A stretch of 64,000 nucleotides of DNA from Amorphophallus konjac (lineage: Eukaryota > Streptophyta > Magnoliopsida > Alismatales > Araceae), in contig CM040127.1 in the NCBI GenBank assembly GCA_022559845.1, forward strand, positions 34,682,708 to 34,746,707. Reading direction: 5' to 3'. This document shows positions 31,706-43,615 of this stretch, piece after piece (positions within the stretch are counted from its first letter, which is position 1; each line of letters starts with the position of its first letter). The translations under genes were made by a program, and so were the position numbers. Below the pieces are notes generated by a model. The model searched no databases, was not told where the DNA came from, and saw nothing but the letters and a program-made list of their open reading frames with translations.

Positions 31706-33439
31706 AGCAGAGTAAAGTAATGAATGCTTTATGCATCAGATAACATGACTGAATATCAAATATGCAATGCTTTAGTTCTGTTAAACTAATCTGAGCAGCA
31801 AGATGACTGAACATTTGAAAGACTGCATTATGATCAGAAAATGACTGAATAACAGCATGATGACACACACAGCAAGATGACTCACAGTGATTAACTCACA
31901 TCAAAACCAATCATCAAAACCATCATCAAAACCACAGGGGCACAACACACCTCTGCGTGTATAGTGATTCCTTGCTAGTTGCCAGTCAAGTCAACGGAGA
32001 ATTCGAGGTCTGAGAACCCGCCATTATCAAATACCACCAAAAGACTAAGGAGGCTTCCTCGGGCCTTTCTCATTTTAAGATAGTGCACATCCTGAGGGCA
32101 GAGAACGCCCGGGTAGATGCCCTGTCTCGCCTCATCCACATCAATGATAAGCTTTTAGTCAGTGCTAATTGAAGAGCTACAGTAACTGAGCATCGAGGAG
32201 CCCGAGCATCAGGTGAAAGCCATCGACAATGAGCCGTCATGGATGGACCCTATCCTCGACTATTTTCACCACCAACATTTTCTAGGCGGCCGTTCGGAAG
32301 CCAGACAAGTCCGGGCGTGAGCAGCACACTTAACTTTGGTGGACGAGTGCCTCTATAGGCGTCTGTTGTCCTTACCACTCCTCAAATGCTTGTTCCCCTC
32401 TTAAGCCGAGCAAGCTATCTGAGAGGTCCACGCAAGACTATACAGCAGCCACATAGGAGGACGAGCACTCACCAAGAGCCTACTCAGGCAAGGTTATTGG
32501 TGGCCCACCCTACAAAAGGACTGCCTTGAGTATGTGAGGGGCTGCGTCCAGTGTCAAAGATACATCTACCTACATCACCAACCCGCGACACAACTGCACG
32601 CCCTAATGGACACTCGCCTATTTACTCGATGGGGCGTAGATCTACTGGGGCCCTTTCAGGAAGTCTTGGGGAGGAAAAAATTCTTCATCGTCGCCATCGA
32701 CTACTTCACCAAATGGGTCGAGGTAGAACCCCTCGAAAAAACTACAGGTGAGGTGTCCTGGCAGTTCATCCTACGCAACATCATATGCCGATTTGGGATC
32801 ATGCGCATCCTCACGACCGACAATGGCAAATAGTTTGACAACGCTATCTTTCGAGAAAAGTGCTTGGAGTTGGGGATTTGAAACCACTACACCTCAGTAG
32901 CCCATCCCCAGGCCAACAGCCTAGTGGAGAACGTGAACTGGACTCTCCTTCACGGCATTAAGACCCGCCTATAGCAGGCCGGCGAGTTATGGGTGGACAC
33001 TATTCTAAGCGTCTTATTAGAAACTGCACCACTGCTCAGACGACCACCGGCGAAACCCCATTCCACTTGGTGTATAGTACGGAGGTGGTGATACCAGTCG
33101 AGATTTTCAATCCAACTCTGAGGGTCGACCAGTTTGACGAGGCACAGAACAACCATGCACTGTGAGAGAACCTGGATTTGCTAGCAGAAGATAGGGACTG
33201 TGTTCAGACTTGATTAATCACCTACCAGCAGCGGCTGGCATAGTACTACAACACCCGGGTCAAGGAGCGCCTCTTCTTCCCTAGGAATATCGTGTTGCGT
33301 CGTGCCAACGTTGTAGACCCGAGAGCGGCCACGGGAAAGTTGGCTCCCAATTGGGAAGGCCCGTACATGATTGCAAAAGCACTCGTACAAGCTAACAACC
33401 CTTGAAGGTCGGGAAATCCCCCACACCTGGAATTATGTA

Positions 33440-36400
33440 TGTAACGCCCCTGATATTTTGAATATTTTTCAGATCATTTTCGTGGGTCTCGCAGTGTATT
33501 TTGTGTTTTACACGTGTTTTTCCATGATGTGTCTTCGAAACTCTGTGCAGGGCGAACCGTGGCGTTCTCCGACTCCGAGACAGTACCGGCGCGTTGTGCT
33601 CCTCCCGAGGATCGCGAAGGTAATTTTTAGTATTTTTATGAATTTATAAAAATTTTTGGGTTTTTCTATATATATACATTAACCCCTTTTTCTCTCTCTC
33701 CCCATCTCTCATTCTCTCACTCTTTCCCTCTCTCTTCTCTCTCACGTTCTCTCCTCTCCCCCTCTTTTCTCTCCAGGCGGCTGACGGAGATGGACGAGGG
33801 CGAGGTCGCACTGCTCGTAGGGCGAGGAGCGGCGTGGACAGGGCGAGGATCGAGGCGTGGTGGCGAGGTGAAGCCAGTTCATGAGCGTGGGATGTCGGCG
33901 GGGTTTCGTGGCGTTTTCTTCGTGGATCGGCGTCCACGGCGCGTCAAATCTTCGGTGGAGGTAGAGAGATGGATCCCCAGCTCGTGCACTTCCTTTCCCG
34001 CGATTTTGGTAGGCCGTGGTGAGTCGAGCGGGCTTATTCTTGCATGTTGTGGGAAATGTATGTTTTGGGAGAGTGAGTCGGATCTAGCGTTTTAACACGT
34101 TATTCCATGGTTTGATGGCACCATTGGATGCCTTGGGGCTTGGGGAAGGGTTTCCCCTTTGTTTCCCCTTCACGTGGGCGTGAACGGGGCATGGAACGGA
34201 GTTTTCCACGATTTTCACCGTTTTCGGGTTTTTGGAATAGAAACGGTCTTAACAGGGACCGCCTCTAGATGAAATAGTCCCCAGAGAGACCATTACCTGT
34301 CCGTCTCACCGTGTTTTCTTGTGCGGTCTCGCGACAGACCGCTACACTGGTCTAGCAGTCCAAGCCAGACCGTTTCTTGTGGCTGGGCGGCCGTGGGCCG
34401 ACTGCTTAGGGTTTAGGCGGCCACCTGAGGGCCGCCATTCGGTCACTGTATTGTCGGCAGGTGTTGCGGTCCGTGGGAGACCGCTGGGGTCCTAAACAGC
34501 CTCGCGACTGACCGCTATCGTTGGTAAGCGGTCAGGCCAGGACCGCCTAGGGTACCCACTGTAGTATGTCTGTGGCGGTCTAGAGGAGACCGCCCTGCTT
34601 TGTGGGCGGCCTCGCGTCTGGCCACTACTCTTTGAATAGCGGCCAGGGCGGGACCGCCTAGTTCTGGAGCGGCCCAGATGTGACCGCCCCTTTGACCGCC
34701 TGTTCCTAGTTAGTTGCGGTCTAATGGAGACCGCTTATTTCAGGCTATGTGGTCCAGGGAGGACCGCCTTTCGTGTGACGGTCTGGGAAGGATCGTCACT
34801 CTGTTTCCGTGTCACTCATGCTCCGGTTGTGTTTTGTAGACCCCCGGTCGACCCGGTTGTGACCCAGTGGTCGACCATCGGCCTTGTGAGTGTCTCGGAC
34901 ACCCCGTGGGTTCCGTGTTCGTGTTTCTGGGGTGTCTGGAGGTACCGTGTTACCTCGATTAGCATGCCTGTAGATTTAGAGGGTCCGAGCGACCCTGTGT
35001 GTGTGTTCCGGGCTTTGCGTTATGCTCGATTAAGTCATTGCATATCGGTGCGAGTGCGGTCGGGTTTTCCCCGCATGTCGTGGGCTTCTCTGGAAGATGG
35101 TTCCCGAGTGGGCCAAGTGTATGGCCTTGGACTGCGAGTCCAGTTGCCCAGCCTGGGGCTGGAGATTTCTCGCTTTTCCCTGGGATGGGGAATCGGAGTG
35201 GCGGCTTGTGAGCTACCTTGGGAATCATGCTTCTATACTTTCCGCGTGGGCCATGTGTTTGGCCTTGATCACCCAGCATGAGGTTGGAGGTCTCTTGAGT
35301 TCCCTTTTGAGGGGATGGTCTCGGCGGCTCGTGAGCTGTCTCGATATTCGTGCTACCGTGATTTTAGACCTAGGGATTAGGCTAGATTAACGGCATTATG
35401 CCGTTGTGTACAACGGTCTTGACCCTGAGTCTTGTGACTCAAGGACCGTTGGATTTAGTGAGTCTAGAGGACTGTCTAGAGTCCAGTGGCTCGGTGCCAC
35501 TTGGTTCCTCGTGACTTTCGCGTAGGGTGCGTGCGTGCTTCTTGGAGTTTCTCCTCGGAGAGTGGTCACATCAGTGACTCTCCACTAGTCGTAGCCTTCC
35601 GACACACGTGTGGTCCCACTAGGGAGTGGTGGCGAGGCTTTACCCGAGAGAGATGACTTTAGGCTGGTTGCCGTAGGGCCTCCCACTGTGGCGCCTTGAG
35701 TCCGGGCCGGGAGGAATACCAGCTAGAGGGCCTGACATAGCGCAGTCAGTCAGTGTGTGCACACGTGGTCGGGGACTTCGGACGCGTGCTGACGAGTACG
35801 ACCCTGCCTAGACCCTTGTTCTATGTTATGTGGTTACTTATGCGGTGTCTAAGTCTCCGCCTGGGGCGCTGCAGCGAGACACTTGAGACTGTGGACTAAG
35901 TCGTCAGTGGACGCATTCGGCCTTGCTTCTTGTGGGTAGGTACTCCCGTCACGTGAGGCGTGACTCTCCTATTTTCGGGTTTTGTTTCCCGTCTATGAGA
36001 TGTGATTCCCCCGACAGTTTCTAGGAGTGTTCCCGAGGTAGAGGTCTAGGGGTTTTTCGATGAGCATCACCGAGGGTTTTTCCCTAGACGGTGTAAGGTC
36101 CACGACTGCGAGGTCGTGATCATTTCTTCTGGCAGCGTAGCCAGAGATTTTCCCGTTAGTTCGATAGTCCCCTGACTGTGAGATCGGGGCGTGTTTTTTC
36201 GGTACAGTAGAAGTAGCTATAGTGCCGAGTTTTGATTGGCCACCGGTTCGCTGTTCCTGTTATAGTTGTAGTTGTTTTCCTTTCCGCTACCGCTGTTGTT
36301 CTCGGTTGGGGTTCCGCGGGATCCCTACTGAGCCAGTGACAGGAGGCTCACCCCTGCTTTTCAGGTGCGGCGGTTCTTCCTTGAGGTTCGAGGGTGTTGT

Positions 36401-36671
36401 GCGGAGGTTCTTAGTTGCCAGTTTGCTGGGCCGAGTGTTCACTTGGCGTTGTGTACGTTCTCTGCCTTAGACTGTACTTTGTTGGACTGGACTCTGCTAT
36501 TGTAGTTATTTATTTATTTTTGTTAACTGTTGAATTATCCTACTTTATTTCCTATTTCTTTGTACCTCCACACTCCTTTTACCCCTTCTGAGCCCTCCCG
36601 GCTCGTGGGCGACGGGCCAGGATTCGAATGGTATCGGGCTCCTCCCGGTATCCGGATCTTGGGTCGTTACA
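33440..36671 (+). mobile_element. Solo LTR, Ty3/gypsy-like, 3232 bp, TSD ATGTA (TGTAACG...GTTACA)
   Basis: It begins TGTAACGCCCC and ends GGGTCGTTACA, with exact ATGTA on each side (33435-33439 and 36672-36676). Removing it joins the last seven codons of the surrounding integrase frame. A TATATATATA stretch near 33667-33677 is a likely promoter. It is related to the solo LTR at 12031-14472 but longer. Confidence 0.92.
34240..34800. repeat. Array of hairpins with GCGGTC/GACCGC core in the solo LTR
   Basis: Pairs of GCGGTC and GACCGC separated by 6-13 bases recur through this stretch. Examples: 34323-34342 (GCGGTCT), 34466-34484, 34528-34546 and 34574-34594 (GGCGGTC). Some units use GCGGCC instead. 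The related LTR at 12031-14472 has GGCGGCCA units at a similar position. Confidence 0.8.
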
Positions 36672-36870
36672 ATGTAAATCTCAAAGTTTTCTACCAATAA
36701 AAAGTGGATTGGGTTGTAACTTCTCATCAATTCGTCTCATCTCCAATACTCGCAGGGACACGTGCGACTTTATGTAAACTTTCAAGAGGTGAGACGTCTC
36801 CTCCTCTTAAGAAAAGACTAACTCCCCTTCAAAATAGAGCCGGTCATCGCATGGTCTGATTATTCCACAG

Positions 36871-37780
36871 GTGTGCCCTTCGTGGTATTTTCTAGAGGAT
36901 GACACCCGAGCATTCCCCCTCTTTACGAGAGAGCCAGATGTGCCCCTCAGAAACCAGGGAACGGTCATTTCGTGGCCCACTAGACTCCTCCTTAGAGGAA
37001 TCGTGGCTATCCAACGACCACTTCACTGGTGTGCCCTTCGTGGTACTTCGTAGAGGACGGCACCTGAGCATTCCTCCTCTTCAGGAGAGAGCTAGATGTG
37101 CTCCTCAGAAACCGGGGAAGGGTCACTTTATGGCCCACTAGACTCCTCTTCTAAGGAATCGTAGCCATCCACCGACCACCCCACAGGTGTGCCCTTTGTG
37201 GTACTTCTTAGAGGACAACACCCGAACATTCCTACTCTTCAGGAGAGAGCTAGATGTGCCCCTCAAAAATCACGGAATGGTCATTTCATGGCCCACTATA
37301 CTCCTCTTTAGAGGAATCACGATGATCCATCGACCACCCCACAGGTGTGCCCTTGATGGTACTTCCTAAAGGATGGCACCAGACTATTCCTCCTCTTCAG
37401 GAGAGAGCTAGATGTGCCCCTCAGAAACCGAGGAACGATCATCTCATGGCCCACTAAACTCCTCCTCAGAGGAATCGTGGTGATCCATTGACCACCCCAT
37501 AGGTGTGCCCTTCATGGTACTTCATAAAGGACGACACCCGAGCATTCCTCCTCCTCAGGAAAGAGCCAGATGTGCTCCTCAAAAATTGGGGAATGGTCAT
37601 TTCATGGCCCACTACACTCCTCCTCAGGACCACCGTGGTGAACCACTAACCACCCCTTAGGTGTGCCCTCTTTGGCACTTCCTAGAGGATGGCTCCCGAG
37701 CATTCCTCCTTGTCAGGATAGAGCGAGATGCGCTCCTCATAAACCAGAGTTGGTCACCCCATGGTCCATCTTACTTTACC
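36871..37780 (+). repeat. 158-bp tandem repeat, nearly six copies, in the 3' region of the Tat-like element
   Basis: The unit begins GTGTGCCCTTCGTGG. It starts at 36871, 37029, 37187, 37345, 37503 and 37661, so the period is exactly 158 bp five times in a row; the last copy is partial. It follows the pol stop and lies outside any gene. Short frames inside it only mirror the repeat. Confidence 0.95.
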
Positions 37781-38013
37781 TTCTCGCCAGAAGGGCAACA
37801 ACAGATGACAGACCATTCTCACCCTTCTGATCTACCTAAACTCAGTTCGGTCGAGGTCTAACCCTAGCAACTACAACCATGATCAACATGTGAATGCACA
37901 GAGACGGGAACCAGAGCAAACACATGCAGCACTAAAGGCGAAGAAGGAAATTTTATTATCAACAGAAATGGTTGTGCCTTGATGACGATGATGTCACCTG
38001 ACATGCAGGGGGC
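37781..38013 (+). other. 3' non-coding region of the Tat-like element
   Basis: Unique sequence between the tandem array and the nested LTR. With 42347-42354 it forms the original junction to the 3' LTR. Confidence 0.4.
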
Positions 38014-39479
38014 TGCCTTGCCCACCAAGGAAGGCAGTAGGTGGTAGGGCTCCCGGTGTCAGAGGAATGTGAAGGTTCGCGAAGACTTCACCACGGTTCC
38101 TTCCCCCTTGTCAAGCCTCACACGGTTCCTCCCGAGCACCCAGCACTCTTGACGCTAGGGAGTGGGGGGCTGTGGACGCACTTTAATTCACTGGTTCAGG
38201 TGGTTTCGTCTATTAAGTGCGTGGGCGTGCCAGTCACCGAAGTGACGATGTATTCGGGGCTCCGAAGAGGCCATGGTGCGCTCGATTTGACTTCGTCAAA
38301 CGATTGTGTGGTTCATGTTGGGACCGAATCCCGTCGCACCATCGAGGTTACGACGTCATTTACATCCCCCATACGAGGGAATACCCTTGATTAATTACCG
38401 AAATTAGGGGCCCTGCGGCCGAGGAGAATGATACTAATTGCGTGAGAAAGAGACAGGAGAAAATCACACCAAAGTACGCATTAGGATGTGAGCCACTGGC
38501 CATATCGGTCACTCGTGGACCTTTTCATATTCGGGCACGGGCCCATGATAGAAACGTGATGGAAAACTGGAGCGATAAATGAATCCGATCTGATTAGAAT
38601 GTCGGCCCAAGACTGGGTCGGGCCACGATCATAGCAGGACGAATCCCGAGACTTGGGCCCGGCCTGCGAGGGCGGCATCACTGTTCCTTCTACGTCGAGT
38701 CATGGAGAGAGAGGGCTGCAATGTAGAAGATCTTAAAGCACAAAAAGAACCACGCCCTCCTTAAGGGCGCGAATTCAACGAAAAACGACCTGAGGAAGGT
38801 CGTTAATTCTAATAACATCAAAATTCAACCTGGGGCAATCAAAATGAAGTAAGCATGAACAATTAAGCCAAAAATTCTCATTTTTATGCATGCAGGGGAT
38901 TAATACCTTGTAATGTTTTATCATTATTACTCTTATTATCTTGTTGCTCATTCCTCTTCCCGCATCTGTTCCGGGTAACTTCCATTATCTTGCTTATTGC
39001 TATTATTACCCCCCTTTTTTTATTATTATTATTGCCATTTATTTCATTCGTCATCCTTTTTTTGTACGGATATGTTCAGGTTTATTTATTCATCACGACT
39101 TTTATTAGTTTGTCGGTGCTGCCATTAGATGCCTATATGTATATATATATGTGTGTATTCATATATTGTATATATATATATTTATTATTATTTTCTTTGG
39201 GGGAGCTGGCCCCTAATGGGTTGAAAGGGGGGCTAAAGGGGGAGTGTATCGCTGAAGGAAGGTGGGCAGAAGAGTGTGTCGGCGAAGGGCTGGGGATGGG
39301 TGCCGCTGGAGGGCTTAAGGAGGTGTACCGGCGAAGGAGGGCGGCGGGTGTACCGGCGAAGGGCTGGAGTTATGTGCCGTTGAAGGGCATGAGGAGGGCG
39401 TACTGGTGAAGGTCTGAAGGAAGTGTACCGCTGGGGCGATGGCTGGAGAGTGTGTCGTTGAAGGAGGGGGGGATAACAT

Positions 39480-39935
39480 AAAGTCTGTATGTTCCTCAGC
39501 CTAAAGTCTATACATTGTCTATTCGACCAGCACACAAAGTCTATACGTCCTTTAGTCTAAAGTCTGTACATTGCGGCTCAAAGTCTATACATTGGCCATT
39601 GGCCGCAGTTCAAAGTCTATACGTTGGCCAGCATAAAGTCTATACATTGCAGCCCAAAGTCCATACATTGGCCAGCATAAAGTCTATACATTGCAGCCCA
39701 AAGTCTATACATTGGCCAGCATAAAGTCTATACATTGCAGCTCAAAGTCTATATATTGGTCAGCATAAAGTCTATACATTGCAGCTCAAAGTCTATACAT
39801 TGGCCAGCATAAAGTCTATACATTGCAGCTCAAAGTCTATACATTAGCCACCATAAAGTCTATACACTGCAGCATAAAGTCTGTACATTACTCATTTCTG
39901 TGTTTGTACGTCGATATGCCAAGTCTATACATTGA
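39480..39935. repeat. Tandem array of AAAGTCTATACATTG units
   Basis: About 20 copies of AAAGTCTATACATTG alternate with the spacers GCCAGCAT and GCAGCTC, giving a compound period of about 44 bp in the centre. The motif is the reverse complement of the one scattered through 30330-31705. Confidence 0.9.
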
Positions 39936-41579
39936 GTTTGAGACGGTGGATGAGGGTGTACCGGTGAAGAGAGAGAGAGAGACAATGGAAAGGGGTGTAC
40001 CGCTGGGGAATGGAGTGTGCCGCTGGATGCAAAAAGGGGTGTGCCGCTGGGGGTAGCAAGGGTGTACCGCCAAGGGTAATGAGAGTGTACCGCTGGGGCC
40101 CGGCAGAGGGTGGTAGAGTGTGCCGGCGAAGGACCAGATGAGTGCACCGTTGAAGGCGCTGAGGGAAGTGTGCCGGCAAAGGGGAGAATGAGGTAGTGGG
40201 AGAGGGATGAAGGCGTACCGGTGAAGGTTATTGGAGTGTGCCGCTGGGGGCACGACAGAGCGTGCCGGTGAAGGTTGGGATCTTCTATTATTCGTTTTTA
40301 AGGCTTTTCTTTTCTTCGTTTATTGATTTTTATACAGTCTTATATAAACTTCTTATTTCCTTGGTTCTATTCAGCCTTTTTGCTCACAAGTCAGACGTCT
40401 GATATGTTATGTCGTTATTCAGTTCAGTTCTTCTCACGCTATCGGCAGTGGCTCGATTAGTCGGAAAGTTTTATCGTTGATCGTTCTGTTTGTTTGTTGC
40501 TTCCTTTTGCCTTTTTAACATGTTGTTATTTTCTGACAAAAATTCGGCAGCATCTCCCCTTGACCCGAGCGTAAGGGAGGTAAAGGGGACGCGCCCACAT
40601 GGAGTGGCGGAACCCGATAACTGGAGGTGGGCGCCCGAGGGCAACAACACCTTTATAGAACTTCGGAAAACACGAAGGAAGAAACAATAGGCTGAAGGCC
40701 CCTTGGGTTAGACAAGGTGGACTGGGGCTCAGAAAAGGTGTGCCGCTGAGGGCCTGAAAGGTGTGCCGTTGAGGGCCAACAAGGGGTGTACCGCTGAAGG
40801 CTGAAAAGGGTGTACCGGCCAAGGGCCAACGGGGTGTGCCGCCGAGGGCCAAAAGGTGTGTCGCTGGGAGATAGAAGGGGAGCTAAGTGTGTGGGCTGGG
40901 AGGCTTGCAGATTATTCAGGAAAATAAGGGGAGTTCAAGGCCAAGGGTGGGCCACTGGTAGCTGGGTGTTCAGAGAGAGAACAAGGGTCTCCCTCTCTCC
41001 TCAAGCCGATGGGCGTAATGGATGGCCGTGGAGGGGAGTGAAGAGCCCATGAGGCCTAAACTCATAGGGGAGGAATCACATTGCTACGGAGACTCCAAAA
41101 ACACCGGAAGAAAAGAGAGGATGAACAACACACCATGCACTGTGAAGGCGGGAGTAAACCAACAGAAATAGCAGGAAAGACCCAAGAAGGGTGATTTTTC
41201 ATTCATGGGAAGCAAAGGGCCGAGGCCCTACATATACATTGACGGACACACCCGAGCCAAGGCTACGGGCAAGAAAGAAAACCCAAGAGCAAAAGAAAGG
41301 GAAGAGGAAAATAAAGAAAACCACGGAAGGGAAGGTGTTGGGGGCTGAAGTGGGGACGACCGTCCACCCTCCTTCTCCCACAGCTCCCCCCTAGTACCCT
41401 CAACTCTCTTCCTCTCTTACTCTCTCTTCTTCCCGGTGACCGTCGGAGGAGATTCACGCCGGAACGCCTCTTCTTCCCTTCTCTTTTCTCTCCGTGTGTG
41501 TGTCTCTGTCCGTCTCTTTCTCCTTCTTCTCTTTTTCCTCTGTCCGAGTCTCCGCCCCTTAGCCAGTTGAAGCGGGGCT

Positions 41580-41588
41580 CTTTTTATA
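41580..41588 (-). promoter_or_regulatory. TATA box of the LTR at 38014-42346
   Basis: TATAAAAAG on the minus strand, followed by a C-rich leader. It agrees with minus orientation of the element. Confidence 0.5.
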
Positions 41589-41789
41589 CTCCCTGTCGTC
41601 GGAGCTTTGAGCACGACCGCCGAAGGCGGGAAGCAGCTCCTTCATGATGATCAAACTTGACTCTTCAGTCCTGGGTGTCAGGGGACTAGCCTGCGTGGCC
41701 CAGTCATTGATCGACACCTCGGATCGGCCACTGCGAACCGAAGATGCGTAGGGCATGGGCACCACGTCGTTTGCCGTTGAAAATGCCTT

Positions 41790-42130
41790 ACGCTGTGCCG
41801 TTGGCGGGCTGCACAAGCGTGCCGCAGGAGAGCCAAAAGGGCGTGCCGCTGGAGCCTCCTGAAGGCGTACCGTTGAAGCCCATTTGGGCGTGCCGCTGAA
41901 GGCCCATTTGGGCGTGCCGCTGAAGCCCATTGGGGCGTGCCGCTAAAAGGCCCTGGGGGCGTGCCGCTGAAGGCCATTGGGGGCGTGCCGCTGGAGCCCA
42001 TTGGGACGTGCCGCTAAAGGCCATTGGGGGCGTGCCGCTGAAGGCCTTGGGGCGTGCCGTTGGAAGCCAAAATTGGGCGTGTTTCTGAAGGTCTATTGGG
42101 CGTGTTTTTGAAGGCCTATTGGGTGTGTTC
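41790..42130. repeat. Array of GCGTGCCGCTGAAGGCC units
   Basis: At least ten copies of a roughly 27-30 bp unit with core GTGCCGCTGAAGG. Looser copies with GTGTACCGCTGAAGG occur at 39240-39440, 39950-40280 and 40735-40870 in the same LTR. It lies upstream of the minus-strand TATA box. Confidence 0.85.
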
Positions 42131-42857
42131 CTGACCCCGTTCTGAGCCCGTTATGGACACGAGTCATGGCCTATTTGGCTCTTCTCGGGGCTCACGGATT
42201 GTGGGCCTTTTTGTGCTTGGTTTCTCTTCACTGTCGTGACTCCTGGAGGCGACTTCACGACAATCTCTCCCGGGGCTTATTTACTCGGGCCGTTGTTGAT
42301 ACTGGGCCGAGTAGGATGTCATGGGTGCGCAATTTTGGTGTCCACAGGGGCTAGTGAGAAAGGGAAAATTTGCCAGGCCTAGCACGACCCAATAACGCCA
42401 GGCCCAACATGGTCCAATAATGCCAGGCCCATGGCGGTGTACCCCGCCCAGTCATGGCCCCGTAAGCACGGCCCAACCAAGGCCCATGAATGCTTCTCCA
42501 ACCCTCAAGCGGAATCTTTGCAAGCACGCACCCTGAATGCCGAGAAGCTCGCAAACAGACGAACGTTGGAGCTCACATCACGGAACCTATTACGGCAAAG
42601 GTCGGGTTGCACCCATGTCGTCATGATGCCCGCCATGACCCAGCGAAAAGGCGACGGGAGATCCTTACAATTAAGGACACCACTCCACAAACGACGCCAT
42701 TGCTAAGTCAGAAATACGCCATTGCTCCCTATATAAACAGGTCCTCAGTGGGACCCAGGGGGGATGAACAGAGGGATACACATGGGCAGGTAGACACAAA
42801 GAGAAGTGTAAATGAAGATAGAGGCGCAAGCATACTTCGAAACCCTCTTCTTCACCC

Positions 42858-42859
<2 letters not shown>

Positions 42860-42924
<65 letters not shown>
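42860..42924. repeat. (AG)n microsatellite
   Basis: An uninterrupted AG run of about 65 bp. The same site in the 5' LTR (about 24831-24844) has only about 14 bp. Confidence 0.95.
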
Positions 42925-42928
<4 letters not shown>

Positions 42929-43192
42929 CTCCTCATATGCTCGCCAGCGAAAGACACTCCAGCAGGGTACGTTGTAGGAAGAGAGAGGCCCCTTTACGGT
43001 TCTTCTCCTCCTGCCTCTCTAAGTACTCTCCATCCTCTCCGAGCACTCCCTGAGTGCCCTCTCCAAGCGACATGCTCATAACTCTCCTCCTCTTCTGCTT
43101 CCTAATTACTTCTCTCGTCCACTCTTGACTTAAGTATCGGAGAGTTATCCCTTGGGATGTCTCCGAGAGCTCCTTTTGATGCCCCCTTTAGT

Positions 43193-43615
43193 AGGGCTGT
43201 TCATTATTCGCTTCAAACCGAAAAACCAAACCGAACGGTTCGGTTCGGTTTGAAGTCAATTTTGGTTCGGTTTAGTTTCATAATGTGTGAAACTGAATCA
43301 AATCAAATAAATCGAAATTATTATTTTTATATTTTTATTAATATTATATATTAGAAATATATAAAAATATTTAAACATTTAATTATATACACATAAAACA
43401 TACAAAATTTAAGTATTTTTATTTTTTATTATATATATACATATAAGTCATTAAGTTTATATATATTATAATAAAATATAAAAATTCGGTTTGAAACCGA
43501 ACCAAATCGAATTTTTTTCGATTTGATTCAATTCGATTTGATGAGCAAAATCGATCGATTTGATTTGAAAAAAAATGGTCCTAAATCGAACCAAACCGAA
43601 CCATCTTCACCCCTA
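43193..43615. mobile_element. hAT-like MITE, 423 bp, inside the 3' LTR
   Basis: The ends AGGGCTGTTCA and, reversed, TAGGGGTGAAG enclose an AT-rich core. Inverted arms rich in GGTTCGGTTT lie next to the ends. CCCTTTAGT flanks it (43184-43192 and 43616-43624), an 8-9 bp duplication. The 5' LTR lacks it at the matching site (CCCTTTAATGG). Confidence 0.8.

Larger units (their letters stand above)
28951..31947 (-). mobile_element. Solo LTR of a Ty1/copia-type element, 2997 bp, TSD CACCT
   Basis: It runs TGTTAGG...CACAACA between CACCT copies at 28946-28950 and 31948-31952. The RNase H reading frame continues across it. It shares the terminal block GAGGGGGGTGAAT and TTTTTARGTGGTTCGG with the LTRs at 43963-46557 and 52041-54592, so it is related and lies in the same orientation; its sense strand is minus. 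It has a hairpin array downstream of its TATA box and a motif array upstream. Confidence 0.85.
26840..36698 (+). pseudogene. pol of the Tat-like element (protease, RT, RNase H, integrase), broken and interrupted
   Basis: The protease end reads YNAIIGLG (about 27020). RT covers about 27560-28060 with WHMCMDYIDLN and YHQISM. The catalytic YxDD box is YIDN at 27908-27919, and a KFLGFLVTHRGIEAN block follows. RNase H follows to 28590, and a second RNase H-like domain (LYVDGSS, YEALLSGLRM) reaches 28950. That domain resumes at 31953 as VYSDSLLVASQVNGEFE after the solo LTR. Integrase has the SSHIGG and CVQC zinc residues, then GVDLLGPF, LTTDNG and SLVENVNW (the D, D, E positions). The last codons are split by the LTR at 33440-36671: TWNYV, then NLKVFYQ and TAA at 36698. 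Confidence 0.85.
38014..42346 (-). mobile_element. Probable solo LTR, 4.3 kb, TSD GGGGC
   Basis: Read on the minus strand it starts TGTGGACACCAAAATTGCG, an end seen in plant gypsy LTRs, and ends ...GGGCAAGGCA. GGGGC lies on both sides (38009-38013 and 42347-42351). A minus-strand TATAAAAAG at 41580-41588 supports the orientation. No gag or pol is visible. The body is a patchwork of short direct repeats. The left limit rests on the duplication alone. Confidence 0.6.

Noticed and set aside
36871..37369. Repeated small frames MCPLWYFLEDNT...
   Set aside because: They mirror the 158-bp tandem unit, lie after the pol stop, and are broken in several units.
42490..43053. Long open frame of 187 codons in the gypsy 3' LTR
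   Set aside because: It is carried by the GA microsatellite and LTR sequence, and the same LTR at 24317-25211 lacks it.
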